Source: Panax quinquefolius (Eukaryota; Streptophyta; Magnoliopsida; Apiales; Araliaceae). From it: a DNA stretch of 64,000 bases. The stretch lies in contig CM035170.1 in assembly GCA_020205615.1 (NCBI GenBank), forward strand, positions 121,219,674-121,283,673, read 5' to 3'. Positions 1-12,047 of this stretch are shown here, one piece after another. The notes under the pieces are model-generated. The model ran no database searches and was not told the origin of the DNA. It was given only the letters and a program-made list of their open reading frames with translations. A program made the translations under genes and the position numbers. How positions within the stretch are numbered: the first letter of the stretch is position 1; the number at the start of each line of letters is the position of its first letter.

Positions 1-127
1 AATCATTGTTATAGATCCTATAGCGACGATTTTTATCGTCGTTATACATATATAGTAACACTTTTGTTGTGAAAATATTGATTTCCTACAATTAATATAA
101 TAATTTTTAAGGTCAAACCAAAGTTCT

Positions 128-480
128 TAGATCCGGACCGGTCATCAAACCGAAAAAGTACCGATTGAATTGGTAACTAGTCCAACCAGTGGTCAAACCG
201 TTATTGACCTAGTGACGTCATAAATATATTAAAATATATATTATTAATAATTAATAAAATTTAAAAAATGTCATTTGTATAAATTAAAGCATAATAAAGT
301 TGAGTTACAATATTACCAAAAGTGTTTAATTATAATATTAAAAAAAATTTAGTACAAAAAATAACTAGATCATTGATCAATACCGGTTAAACCACCCGTT
401 CGACCGGTAGGCCAACCGAGTTTTTTTTGTTCACTCCGGTACAATCCAATTTTTAAAATCATGGGTCAAACGATCACTTA
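128..480. repeat. degenerate element with CCGGTT-rich ends
   Basis: Both ends are rich in ACCGGT/AACCG/CGACCGG words, in mostly opposite orientation, around an AT-rich core of about 150 bp. This looks like an old terminal-inverted-repeat or LTR-derived fragment. No coding capacity is seen and I cannot assign a family. Confidence 0.35.
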
Positions 481-584
481 TTAAATTTTAAAATTAATAT
501 AACTTTTTAAAATTAAATAAATTTTAAGGCGGGAGTGATGGAGAAAAGTCCTGCAGAAACTTGTACAACTATCCTAACTGGATT

Positions 585-601
585 CACGTGGGCCCCACGT
601 G
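585..601. promoter_or_regulatory. near-perfect palindrome of two G-boxes around a class I TCP site
   Basis: The 17 bp read CACGTGGG-C-CCCACGTG: two CACGTG G-boxes (bZIP/bHLH sites) whose overlap forms GTGGGCCCCAC, which fits the class I TCP consensus GTGGGNCCCAC. No gene model starts nearby, so a role as a distal element is inference only. Confidence 0.4.
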
Positions 602-856
602 GTGCAGAAGAAAACAAAAAACAGCTTTTTCTAATGACATCATCATCCGACTATCCGCACACGGGTTTGACAGTTAAAATCCTACTGCTAATTGCTAAGA
701 AGGTTTGCGCGTGGAACACATGCAGATTTCCTAGAAAGTTCGTGCGGGTCCTACTTCAATGACCTTAATCCAGTTGTTTTCCGTTTTGTCAGTTGTTAGT
801 TATCCCCATATAGTAGTAATTGAAAGTAGTTACTAGTATTTATTAACTTTTGTGTT

Positions 857-1142
857 CACCGTCCCTAAATAATTGACGTTTTAAAAATTTTCATATTTAT
901 TAAAGAAATTATTTATTATTTTAATTTTATCATTAAGATTGATATGTATTATCATAATTACTCTTGTATTAATTAAAAAAAGATGTACTCTATATAGTTG
1001 TATAGATAAATAAAATACTCCATATAATTGAGGACAATAGAAAAAAAATTGTAATTAATGCTTTCTAAAAATTTGGTAACGTCAAATATATTGAGAAATT
1101 TTGAACTCCCTATAACGTCAATTATTTAGGGATGGAGGGAGT
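857..1142. mobile_element. Stowaway-like MITE
   Basis: The left end reads GTCCCTAAATAATTGACGTT and the right end reads its inverted counterpart AACGTCAATTATTTAGGGA followed by TGGAGGGAGTA. The GGAGGGAGTA terminus, TA flank, AT-rich non-coding interior and about 285 bp length fit Stowaway/Tc1-mariner MITEs. Confidence 0.65.
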
Positions 1143-1415
1143 ATATAATCTTCTACTTATCAAGAATTTAATAATCATGTCATCATTAATTAATTAACAA
1201 TTTATTATTTTAAAAGTTAAACATGAAAAATAATTACAAATTTTATAAATAAAACTAGTTTTTTTAATAGAAATGAAGAGCATTTACCGTCCCACTTCAA
1301 TTAACTGGATTATGTTACAAAAGAATTAAAATTTTATTTTGTACCTTTTCTTCTCCAAGAAATAATGTCTATTAAAAAAGATGTAACTTAATGTGTACGG
1401 GAAAATGTATCGTAA

Positions 1416-1645
1416 TACTCCCTTGATAAATATCCCTTGACTTTTTTAAACTATTTGACATAGGGTATAAATTTACTAAATTGTTCCTCTCATTTTTTGA
1501 CAAATCCAGGGAACAATTTTAGGGACAATTAGTCACAAATATTATATGATAGAGTTGATCAAGAAAATATAGTCTATTTAAAAATAAAATTTAAAAGATA
1601 CTCCCTGGATTTTTTTTGAACAATTAATTTGGGACGGAGGAAGTA
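1416..1645. mobile_element. probable MITE relic
   Basis: It starts at TACTCCCTTGATAAAT and ends at GGGACGGAGGAAGTAA, with opposed CTCCC/GGAGG ends about 230 bp apart. The arms are too diverged to pair along much of their length, so this is a tentative Stowaway-like relic. Confidence 0.35.
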
Positions 1646-4187
1646 ATATTTAACTATCTATGTAGAAAAATAAACAATTAAAAATAATTATTTTACCGAA
1701 AACTTTTTGACATATTTTAGGTTTCTTGCCAAGCAAGAAATCTTAGATTTGATTCCCTTCCCCCAAATTAAAAAAAGAAAATGAATACAATTTTCTTCAC
1801 ATACCACATGTCACATCTACAATCATTCATCCGCTAGCGCTATAGCGAAAATAAAATCCCATAAAAAGAAAAACAATCTCCACAAATAGAGAAATTATAA
1901 AGTGAAGGGAGTGCATGTGTGTGATACTAGAAATTAAATTTAGGGACAATATTAGGACTTTTCTTTTGATAAAAATATAGTATAATAACACTTTTTTTTG
2001 TTGTTGAACAATAATGTAATAGCTGGTACTTCATTTGGAGGAAAAAGCTTATAATTTCATTGATTTATATATGTTAGAATTAGGATTACACACGCACATA
2101 ACAGTAGAAAATTAGCACAAAAATTTATGTGATTCTTTAATTTGGGTACTCCACATGCGGCTTGTTGTTTTATTGATGTTTTCAGTTACATAGAGTTTTA
2201 CAATAGATAATATTTATAACTATTAATTCTATTTCAACCCTACTTCATATTATAGCTCAAATATCCATAATGTCTTTCCAAAAACGACCCTTTAAAACTC
2301 AGTCCGTCGACTGACGCGCCCCACACTAGCATTTTTTCAATAACTTTTAAATTATGAGTCACAAGTCCCAATAATATACAAAATAGTAAGATTATTATAA
2401 GACATGGTGTGACAAAGTTATTTATAATAATTACTTTTAATTGTTAAATGTAATATTAAAGTAAAATCCTCTTTATTCTATAATTAATAAGAGTTTCATA
2501 AATAATATGTAATAATCAAATTTATCATCGCAATTATGTTATGGTATCACTACATAAAATACACACTCAATATTTATTGAGATCACTCATTTTATAAAAA
2601 TGAATGAAATATATTATGTTTATATAGATCATCGATCATCATGCAAAGGAAAGTTAGCAAGGAAAGTCAGCTTCCATGTCAAAGAATTGAGAGGGAGAGA
2701 GGGAGGTAGGAAAGAGAGGGAGAGTGAGACTGCTATATTCGGATCGAAGGAATAGAATAGAAGAAAAAATGAAATAATTTTAAGATATTTTAAGTATATA
2801 TTTGATTATTGGTGGTTGTAGATATCATCATATAATGACAAAATTATCACATAAATAGAATGTATTTTATTTCACATTCTACACATAATAAAAAAATAAA
2901 ATGATGGAATGAATTTTTATTTCATTAAAATGATTTATCCTCTAATTAAATTAAAAATTAAATACACTATATATTCATATTATTTATTCCTCTATTTCAT
3001 TCTCTCAACATGAACGTATAATAGAGAGAGGAGAGGAAAATAATTGAAAGCTATATATAGTTGAGTGGACTGATGAATGGGAGTGATACGGTGACGTGTC
3101 TGGTATTTTATATTTGGACCCCACCCCCGGCTTCTTGTGAGCTCAACTCAAGGATACGGGAAGGCCAGGACAAGGGTATGAGTACATTTATTTTGACTGA
3201 ATTAGTATTTATTTAGACTTTAATCAAAAAGGATGGCTAATTTGACTACTTCAAGAGGATTATTTTCTCAACTATTGGAGGAATACAAGGGAGGAGGATT
3301 CTGATTCTTGTCTATCTGTTCTGTTCTATAATTTTTTTATTTTTTAAATATAAATTTATACTCGACAAAAATAGAATAATTTTTTTTAAAAAATATCCAA
3401 CCTCCACATGTTAGGATAATATAAATTTTACTAATATGTTATTAACTAATTTAACTGTTTATTAAATATAAACCCACCAAGAGTAAGTTTGTTTTTTTCA
3501 CGATTACTTGTACAACATTCAATTAATATTAATATAGTGGGAGGAAATTGGGCAGTAATTAATTTTGTCTTGACACCAAAAGTGAAATCTTTTTGTTTTT
3601 CGTTAATTTTTACCTCTTAAATTTGTTAGGATTGAATCTACCAAAATATCGCCTCTATTCATTCAATTCTCTTACACACGTACGTCACTTTTTATTTCAA
3701 CACTGATTATATACAGAGTTAATTTTTGGTCTCTTTAATTATTAGATAATTAATTTTTTAAATGAGTAGATTTATGAAAAAAAGTAAATTTAGAGGGGGA
3801 TGGAAAAAATTTAAATTACTATTACTCTAAAAAAAAACTAAACACACGGTAAAGACACATGCTAATAACTGACGAGTTAAGTTACTTGTATAAACTTCAT
3901 GGTATAATAATTAAATGTTTTAAACTAAGTTAAACATAATTTGTAATAACAAACTTTAGAAATATATTACAAAATTCAATTTATACAATTTCCTAGTAGA
4001 ATTTACTCATCTTCGGAAATCCTTGTTACTAAATACTAACCCGTACTTCCCAAAAAATTAAGACCGATAAATTCTCTTAATTACTAAAGCCACACTAATA
4101 TATAATCAGCGGCTAATTTTATATGGGGGATGGTATTAATAATTACTACAAGTCTTGAATATATTTACTACTTATAAAAACTAAAAC
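1646..4187. other. AT-rich intergenic DNA downstream of the CBF/DREB1-like gene
   Basis: No gene is seen. The stretch is AT-rich with purine tracts (GAGAGAGGG-type at about 2690-2730) and occasional ACGT cores. Short open frames lack family resemblance. Confidence 0.5.
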
Positions 4188-4865
4188 TTAAAAAGAATAA
4201 CTCCATAAAGACACGTCATGAGTACCAAATTCCGTCTGATCCCCATGTCCCACACATTGAGGTGGAGGTAGCATCATGCCTTCCGCCATAGCTACTAGCA
4301 ACCCTGGCATCCCAAAAATTGCCTCCTCGTCCAAGAACAACACATGATTTTCCGGAAATTTTTCCGCTTGCCTTTCCTCCACCACATCATTAGGTGGTGG
4401 CCTGAACGCCTCTGCTGCCTCTGCAGCCGCCTTCTGAATGTCCTTGGCATCTGCGGACGCCGGAATCGGCAATCTCCAGGAGGAATCGGCAAAGTTGAGA
4501 CAAGCGGTCCGGCCTCTAAGGGCAATGGCAGCGACATCATGAGCTCTAGCGGCCATCTCGGCTGTGGGAAACGTGCCGAGCCATATTCTCGATTTCTTGT
4601 TTGGTTCTCTCACCTCGCACACCCACTTGCCGGAATTCCTTCTTCTAACTCCCCGGTACACCGGGTGCCGAGTTTCCCGAAACTTCTTCCTCCCGGCTCG
4701 TTTCTTGGGATGACTGGAAGCTAACATGATCACATCTTCATCAGAATAATTGGCAGGCTGAGCACTACTACTGACAGCTCCTTCCGAGGTGGATGAGCAA
4801 TCTGGAGTTTCAGCTGACCAAGAATGGGGTAGTGTGTCCGAATTATAATAAGAGAAGATATTCAT
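4188..4865 (-). CDS. CBF/DREB1-type AP2/ERF transcription factor
   Basis: Intronless frame of 225 aa. This family binds the CRT/DRE element (core CCGAC) in the nucleus and activates cold and dehydration genes. Visible evidence: a CBF-signature basic stretch just before the AP2 domain ([16 protein letters not shown], residues 53-68, a likely nuclear localisation signal); an AP2 domain at about 69-126 with the WLG motif, and Val82 and Glu87 at the DREB-diagnostic domain positions 14 and 19; the second CBF signature after AP2 (DSSWR, 127-131, usually DSAWR); and an acidic C-terminal half ending LWSYSF. Length and lack of introns are typical of the family. The ATG lies directly upstream of the conserved N-terminal region. 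It is intact and could be functional. A DREB1D/CBF4-like paralogue is possible; subtype cannot be settled here. Confidence 0.95.
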   Translation of the reverse strand: MNIFSYYNSDTLPHSWSAETPDCSSTSEGAVSSSAQPANYSDEDVIMLASSHPKKRAGRKKFRETRHPVYRGVRRRNSGKWVCEVREPNKKSRIWLGTFPTAEMAARAHDVAAIALRGRTACLNFADSSWRLPIPASADAKDIQKAAAEAAEAFRPPPNDVVEERQAEKFPENHVLFLDEEAIFGMPGLLVAMAEGMMLPPPQCVGHGDQTEFGTHDVSLWSYSF

Positions 4866-4950
4866 TATCCAGATAATGATTACAAAAGTGAAGAAGTAAG
4901 TGTTGAGCTTATCAGTTGGTTTTGGGGTTCAAGGGGTCAATGTTAGTGCT

Positions 4951-4958
4951 TATTTATG
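4951..4958 (-). promoter_or_regulatory. TATA-like box of the CBF/DREB1-like gene
   Basis: Minus-strand CATAAATA lies about 90 bp upstream of the ATG at 4865, in a plausible position for a TATA box. A pyrimidine-rich CCTCCTCCTC stretch lies just upstream of it on the minus strand. Confidence 0.45.
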
Positions 4959-5133
4959 TATGTAGAGGAGGAGGATTGGGTTTTGTTTTTGTTTTTATGT
5001 TTGGGACGCGAACACGGAATTTTAATAAGGCGGGCCCGACCCTTCTAAAAGTGGAAAGTACTACGTAGCATATACTGTAGTAATTTGATGTTGGGTGTTG
5101 CCAGCTGTTTTTAGGATCATGCTGTTCGTTGAA

Positions 5134-5139
5134 CACGTG
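5134..5139. promoter_or_regulatory. G-box CACGTG upstream of the CBF/DREB1-like gene
   Basis: A palindromic CACGTG sits about 270 bp upstream of the start codon. A TTGACGTGGG word at about 5173-5182 adds a second ACGT core. PIF-type bHLH and ABF-type bZIP proteins bind such sites in known CBF promoters; function here is inferred. Confidence 0.4.
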
Positions 5140-5583
5140 TGACTTTAATCTTTTGGTGATGTGGCAACTTGATGTTGACGTGGGATTTGAGAATATCTTT
5201 TGAATAAAGTTCAATGTATGAATATCGAGCTGTCCGTCCGAGTCAAATTAAATGCCCACTTTCAGTTTCAGACTAAATAATCACACGAATTTTCTACTCT
5301 AAAATTATTTTGTTATCTGCTACCCTGATTATTCAAAAGTATTTGTAGTGACAGAAATTTTGACTAAACAACCATTCTATTAAAAGTATTTTTTTATTTT
5401 TTATACTTTTTGGAGAATTAAAACGTCAAATTTTATCTTAAATTGTTGAAGGAAAAAAAAAACTCTTAATACCCTTTTGATGTAATTTTGTTTTTTGCCT
5501 TATTATTTATGACACCGTATTTAAATGTGTTTAATCTAAATGTACTATATATATACTACATTAATGCTTCAGAAAACAACTAT

Positions 5584-5848
5584 TTCATCTGTTTCAAAAT
5601 TAGATATATAATTTGATTTTTGAAGTCAAATGACGACATATTATACTTCAAATTGATGTGAAATTATTTAATTTTAGTTGATACAATTAATTATTATAAT
5701 TGTATAGTATATAACAAAATTTATTAATAACAAATTTATTTCATTCTAAAATTTTATTAGTTGTTCTAATTTTGAAGTTTAATATGTTGTCGTTTGACCT
5801 CAAATTAAAATCAAATTATATCTCTAATTTTGAAACGATATGAGTAAA
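5584..5848. mobile_element. MITE with about 40-bp terminal inverted repeats
   Basis: The left arm (GTTTCAAAATTAGATATATA then ATTTGATTTT) is matched in inverse orientation by the right arm (AAAATCAAAT then TATATCTCTAATTTTGAAAC), followed by GATATGAGTA. The total is about 265 bp, with no coding content. A related copy is at 10565-10821. Confidence 0.65.
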
Positions 5849-6899
5849 TAGTCAAATTGTGACGCTCCCAAATTAATCTTTGTACTTGCTACAGCTAACC
5901 CGGTGCTCACGATCCATCATCTTTCTTAAAATTCATCAATAATATACTTAATTGGTAAAAACTCGTTTATTCAAAATTTAACAACATAATCTTTATTCCA
6001 GCTAGAATCGTATGCTTTACAATTTTATATTACATTCCAAAGTCATACAATTTATGACTCACAATCCATCCAATACATTAAATATGCAACTCTTCTAACT
6101 CTATGGCATAATACGAAATGTTATAAAAGCGAAAAGTATTTTCTGTGCAAAAATATAGTGTTTTTCACGTTATTTTTCGATAAAAATTATTTCATTTATA
6201 CTGAAACAACAACATTTATTTTCAATCTCATAACACATAAATTAATTAGATTATTAAGTTATTCTATTATTTAATCTTTTAATATCATAATTATAAACCT
6301 TATAAATATTTGAGTTATTATATTTATCCCTACTTATAAGAATTACGTACTCGAAATAAACGTCTAAAATTTTCTCAATTTATATCTTCTTAAGATATCT
6401 ATTCGTATAAATGAGTAGGGCTCAATCCTAGTTAAGTTTTTTACATGCATGCATTTTCTATATGAGTACATATAATCAAATCACACACCTTAAATTCCGT
6501 AATACTATATATTACTATGATCATATTATTTTAGTAAGTTTATGAACTCCTAGCGTATGATAAATTCTAAGAAATTAAAGATGATTATATTAAGTTAGTA
6601 TTTTGGTAATGTTTATAAACGATTAGATTATCAAGATTGTGAGTCTATAATATTTATACTTAAAAATATTTAGTATTAGAAGTGATGTGTTATCAATAGA
6701 ATGGATGCGAGTCACAAAAAAGAAAGAAGTAAAGACCATGTTGCAATCCATGAATAAAAAATATTATGTAATAAACTAATTAAATTAATAAAATAATTTA
6801 TATTATTAATTTATTGATAAAAAGGTTAATTCACGTAGATTAATGAATGTAATTAATACCTATAGAAAATACTATACTACCCTTATTATAATTGTGTTT

Positions 6900-7533
6900 C
6901 AACCGATTATTAGCTTTGTAGATTCCAAAAAGGAAAAAAAATCGGCAAGCAAAAAATAGAGAAGCAAGATTCAGCGACTAGAATCCGACGACCCCACAAT
7001 GGTTCCGTCCAACAGAACGAAGTCGTCCATTCAAACAATCAAACCACCCAAGAATACCAAATTAGTCGAAATTCGAACTAACTTGTAGGTAACACAGCAA
7101 ACCAAAAATAAATGGTTGTCGAAATCAAAAAACACAAATGATGAATGAATCAACCCAATCTGAAAATAAAAAAAAAAACGAAGCAGTCACATGATATTCA
7201 GGAAGAGATGCATACGGATACAAGTTTCGTCTGTGAATCAGAAACCATCAAACCCAGATCGAAACAGAAAACTCAGCCATCAACAAATCCATCGAGATCC
7301 GAAAGAACCCAATCCCCCTACTTTATAGAACCTGGGAAAATAATTTTTTAACATGAATCGAAATATTGCTAGGTTCTTCCTTTTCAAAAACTCAATATGT
7401 TTCTTCACAAAATTTATTCAAATCGAAATCACGATCTACAAGTGAATTCAAATCAAAATCATAAACAATTTTCTTCTTTTTCGAGACAATTTCTTCTTTA
7501 TCAATATCCATTGTTTATTAGAAGTTTGTGGTC
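6900..7533. other. unassigned region, possible decayed gene piece
   Basis: The composition is less AT-rich than its surroundings and purine-rich. A 68-codon plus-strand frame (7145-7351) is open but lysine/serine-rich, and I recognise no domain. It could be a decayed exon or chance; I do not call a gene. Confidence 0.25.
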
Positions 7534-7812
7534 ACTCCCTTCGTCCCATAATATATGATGTTCTAAAGTTATGAATAAGAATTAAGAAAATGATTGAAAA
7601 ACATTAAAGATGATATCAATTGTCTATAATATCCTTAAATTTTTATTTATTACCATATTTATATCATATTCTCTCTCTCATATGTAGCATTTTCCCTGAA
7701 TGGTAATTTTGGAAAGAAGATAATTAATTCACATAGATTTTCTAAAGCATCAAATAATTTGGGACAAATAAAATCATCTAAAACGTCATATATTATGAGA
7801 CGGAGAGAGTAT
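7534..7812. mobile_element. Stowaway-like MITE
   Basis: The ends are CTCCCTTCGTCCCATAATAT and, inverted, ATATTATGAGACGGAGAGAG, adjoining TA-rich flanks. It is about 280 bp and non-coding. The inner arm ATGATGTTCTA / TAAAACGTCAT extends the inverted repeat. Confidence 0.7.
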
Positions 7813-8240
7813 TATATATGCTTTTGAAAGGAAAATAGAAAAGATGATGACCAGCCATGATTATATGAATAAAGAAGCATTGAGAAAGGAATGAATTTTG
7901 AAGGTCCAAAGATTTAAATAGGAGAAAATTTTAAATAAGAATAAAGTAATTTTTTTTTACTGTATTGATAAACTTAAATCGTTAAATATATCAAAATAAA
8001 AATTATTTTTTAAAATGTCAATTTTAAGAATAAAAAGAGTATATAATTAGTGTACAACATTATAAAGCATGGGTACAAAATCTTCGGACACTTCAGATTT
8101 TTGCTAGCCAGGTAGGAGACATGGCAGGGAAAAAATTGTTTTGGTTGAAGTGAGATGACGCACACATGGAATAATAGCTGCCAAGCCAAGTAAAGCAGGA
8201 GGCAGCCGTCAGTGAGGTGGTTTTCGGTTTACCCACGGAA

Positions 8241-8256
8241 ACGCGTGGAACACGTG
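8241..8256. promoter_or_regulatory. CGCG (CAMTA/RSRE-like) site next to a G-box
   Basis: The sequence contains ACGCGT, fitting the CAMTA/rapid-stress-response consensus VCGCGB, then GGAA and a palindromic CACGTG. A closely similar string, GCGCGTGGAACACATGC, occurs at 710-726. The element lies about 3.4 kb upstream of the CBF/DREB1-like ATG. Function is inferred. Confidence 0.35.
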
Positions 8257-8619
8257 CGCATTCCTGTAATTCACGTACTATAAACATCAACTTTGTTTTG
8301 ATTGATTATTTATTTAAGTAGGAGTATCCAATTAATGCATTTTCATAATGACGTGTTCACTGACTCTGTCGTGTCGCTTATTAACTTGATAGACTCTCTT
8401 TTAATCGGTAATTTATCCGTTCTTAAAAAATTGACGTTTAAAATTTTTATACATGAATTAAGAAAGTTATTTAATAGGGTCCTTTACATAAGTATACAAC
8501 AAATAAAAAGTAATTACACAATTAGTACATCAACAAAATAATTACACCATTAGTGCATCCATAAAAATAATTACAAAAAGAGTGTAACAAATTCAAATTC
8601 ACATTAAATAAAGAAACCT

Positions 8620-9815
8620 AAAATCAAGGAGAAATAACCGCCATAATTAATAATTCAAATCAAATTTTTGGGATCTAACAACTAAAACAAATCCATAATT
8701 CAAATCAAAAGGAGGGAAAAACAAAAAAAATATCTTCTTCATCATAATCTTCATCTCCCTCACCGCTTATTATCTTCATCACTGCCTCCTCTCTCTTCTC
8801 CTTCATCATCCTCCTCCGCTGCGAAACTCCAGAAGTCCTTGGTTGCGCCACCGCCGTTACATCGCCCTCTCTTCCCCTTCATCATCCTCCTTCGCCGCCT
8901 CTATCGTCGCAAATCTCCGGAAGTACCTGAGTTACTGTTCTGAATTTTTTTTTTGACGATTTAGTTACCCACAAAAACTAAAATGGTTACCTTTATATGA
9001 AGGTTTGGCTTACCAACCGCATCACATTAAAAATAAATTTGTAACCTAATAAAAATCGAATTGATTACCTTAAATGCGAAGGTTTGGCAACCAACTTCAC
9101 GTGAAGGTTTGAGTGAAAAAGCGCATCACATTCAAAATAAAATTGGTAACCTAATAAAAGCTGAATAGGTTCTTGGTATGAAAGTTTGGCTACCAAACTG
9201 CATCATATTCAAAATAAATTGGCAACCTAATACTGTTGAATAGAGTTACCGCACTATGGGGAAAAAAATTTAGGAGGCGGTTAATGGGAGGCGGAATGGA
9301 AACCCTCGTTTTGGTCGGTAAGAAGAATATGGTGATTGAATTGAGCCCTGCGATCTCCACCACCACTACCCATTGGATTTGAAACCCACCACCACCGCTT
9401 CCACCGGAGGGAAACAAGAGGCAATTTGTCAAAAGCACGGTTGTCACGACCACCACCATGGAGAATCCAGATTGGTGGTAATTGGTAGGGGAATTTCTGA
9501 AGGTTGTGGTGGTAGTTCACTACGGGGGTCATCATCGGAGGAACGAGAAGGGCTCATCTTCCTTCGCTTTATAATGCTAATTTAAAGATGATGAAGGATT
9601 GTAATATGTACATGAGATATTAATTACTTAATTTAATAAGTAAATCAATACTAATCCCTTAAATTAAGGAATTCTAATTGCATACTAATTTCCTAAAATA
9701 AGAAATTCTAATTGCACTAATATTGTAAATAAATATGGAAAGTGTATTAATTATATAAATATTTTATGAGTGCACTATTGTTGTAATTATGTTTTTAAAT
9801 GTACTATAAAATGTA
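8620..9815 (+). repeat. unclassified dispersed repeat, copy 1
   Basis: The block includes GCCATAATTAATAATTCAAA at its left, short tandem units built on GGTTACC...GGTTTGG...ACCAAC at about 8960-9260, and TTAAATTAAGGAATTCTAAT near its right end. The same landmarks occur in inverse order and orientation at 18060-19320. A fragment of its left flank (8477-8600, with CTTTACATAAGTATACAAC) recurs at 20085-20170. No transposase or intact gene is visible; class unknown. Confidence 0.55.
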
Positions 9816-10350
9816 ATTATTCTTTTCGTCCCTTAATATAAGACTTTTTAGACACAAAAATTTAAAATTAATTGTATAACATTAAATATAATATTAAATG
9901 TCTATATTGTTCTTGTATTGAAAAAAGAGATTATTATTTATTGGATAAAAAATAGTGAGAGAACCAAAATTATAATATTTAATACTTAAGATAATATTAA
10001 AAATTAAACAATTAATATTTACTTGAAATTTTAAAACGTCATAATTAGTCAACACATAATTATAAACTTCCATCTCGGCCAGTTTTATTATTCGGACTTA
10101 CATATTTGTGATCATCACACCACCCATCGTTTTAGTGATCCATTTAACAGGACTCCCGTGTCTACAAACTTTGTATATTTTTGAACCATATTTTTTCATT
10201 ATATATTTACCCATAAATTTGTAAACTGTTTGATTTAGTATTTATCTATTGACTATTATACGCTATTAAAATTGTGGCGATAAACATTTTTATATTACCA
10301 TAAAAGAATTAAATTTTTAAAAGATAAATAATTCAAAATTGAGACAATTT
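9816..10350. repeat. fragmentary MITE-derived sequence
   Basis: MITE-like termini appear here: TTTTCGTCCCTTAATATAAG near 9828, AAAACGTCATAATTAG near 10032, and ATGGATCGGAGGGAGT near 10352. They do not assemble into one clean element. No gene is seen. Confidence 0.35.
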
Positions 10351-10564
10351 TTATGGATCGGAGGGAGTTTGTTCTTGGAGGCATGTCAAAATGTCCTCAG
10401 AAATATTCCCTCATCACAAAACAACCTTCCATTCTACATGAAAGAGTTAACCATTCCTTACAAATATTTCAAATTTTAAGAGATTGCCGGCTAAATATTG
10501 GATGGAAAATGCCACACAGCCTTCTTCTAGTAGCTAACATGAGTCCCATTTAGCATTTGCCATT

Positions 10565-10821
10565 TATTCCGTTTCAAAATTAGAGATACATTTTGACTCT
10601 TTTTTTTTAGTTAATTCGCAAAATTCTAAACTTCAAAATTGATATGTAGTCATTTAATTTTAATACAAACAAATATAACAGTTGTAAACTAAATATAAAG
10701 TATTACTAATTATCAAATGTTTCAAAACTTGAATGAAATTATATCAATTTTAAATTTTAGAATTTCGCGAGTTCATTTTAAAAAATTAAAATGTATATAT
10801 AATTTTAGAACGAAAATAGTA
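10565..10821. mobile_element. MITE related to the 5584-5848 copy
   Basis: The left end TTCCGTTTCAAAATTAGAGA is matched inverted by ATATATAATTTTAGAACGAA at the right; inner arms TACATTTTGA and TTAAAATGTA also pair. It is about 257 bp and non-coding. Confidence 0.55.
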
Positions 10822-11189
10822 TTTAGTTTGTAAAAACTTGAGCATATATAATTCTATAAACCAGAAATGACTTGTATCACCATAATATAAGCCAAAATTA
10901 TGATCATAAAAACAGGCCTAGAGATGAGATGGTACTGTTTGGGTCCTTGGCCCATTAATTCTAGGGGAAGGACATGCACCCAGTTCCTCAATACTTTAAA
11001 AATAATAATGAGAAAAACCATACAAATTAAAGAATTAGTAAACAATGTTAAATGACTCATTTCTCTCTTTTGCTTCTGTAAAGTAGGTAGTTATTAGTTT
11101 GGCGTGAATATTTGTAAGTAACAGTGTAATGTGGATAAATATGATGAATTGATTATAGTATATGCACGCAAAAATTATTCAAAATTATA

Positions 11190-11322
11190 TATATCCACTG
11201 GCCCAGTGGTATGATCGTATGACCCAACTTATATTTATCATGAAGTTGGGGTTGGGGTTCGGGGAGGGGGGGCTAGGTGTGGTGTCTGTGTTCAAATTAG
11301 TAAAAATAAAAAAAAAAGAAAT
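11190..11322 (+). mobile_element. probable tRNA-derived SINE
   Basis: TGGCCCAGTGG (11199-11209) exactly fits the Pol III A-box TRGYNNARNNG. GGTTCGGGG (11256-11264) matches the first half of a B-box at normal spacing. An A-rich tail (11301-11320) closes the 3' end. The flanks TTCAAAATTATA (11178-11189) and TTCAAATTATA (11323-11333) look like a target-site duplication with one mismatch-gap. Family not assigned. Confidence 0.55.
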
Positions 11323-11575
11323 TTCAAATTATACAACATATTTATATACTAGCTATGTTCCGTGCCTCTGGCACTGTATCAACAATGGAATTTATCCCAA
11401 ATTTTGGACGGCTCAGATGATTTATTAAGTGAGCGGAAAGTTCAAAATTATTTGTATTTTATTAGATAGATGTACCAATGTCTGGGATAAGCACCGTATA
11501 CTTGAATTAAGTGTATATAACATAATTCAAGTTCATATATACTAAAGGGTAGACATTTTTTTTAATCTTATGGTG

Positions 11576-11830
11576 TACTCCTTCCATTCCTTTTTAATTG
11601 ACATTTTAAGAGAAAACACAAATTAAAAATCTAATAAATATTTTGTCTAATTGACTAAAATAACTTTTAAAAATATTGGAAAAGATAAAAAGGAAACAAG
11701 TTAGTACGTATTTAATGTAAGGATATTATAAAAATTAAAGTAAGTGGTTAATGTTTTTAAAAATTTACAAATGACAAATAAAAAAATAAAATTCACTCTA
11801 AAAGAAAAAAAAAAAAAACAGAAGTAGTAT
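11576..11830. mobile_element. probable Stowaway-like MITE, degenerate
   Basis: It starts TACTCCTTCCATTCCTTTTT and ends AGAAGTAGTA about 250 bp later. The inner arm TTGACATTTTAAGAG faces CTCTAAAAG. The right arm is eroded. Confidence 0.4.
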
Positions 11831-12047
11831 ATAATTAATGTGCAGACCAAGTCACTACATTGGGTATATATTAAAAATGTACCACATATCAAGTGCTCGA
11901 AATGAATTTCGTTACTTAGTAAAAAAAATAGGAAAAATTAAGAATTTCTTGTTCCCTAAAAATGAAAACAATAAAAATTTGGTTTTCCAATCAAAAGGGC
12001 TGGGGATGTAGCTTTCCTGAACTTTATTAAAAATCCTAATAGGTTAA

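Noticed and set aside
4295..4724. Other frames overlapping the CBF/DREB1-like gene
   Set aside because: They are shadows of the real gene; only the 225-aa frame shows AP2 and CBF signatures.
9190..9585. Short frames in both strands within repeat copy 1
   Set aside because: They overlap each other in opposite strands and rest on CCACCACC/GGTGGTGG stretches; no homology recognised.
11199..11264. A functional tRNA gene
   Set aside because: A-box and half a B-box are present, but no cloverleaf closes; the A-rich tail and flanking duplication fit a SINE better.
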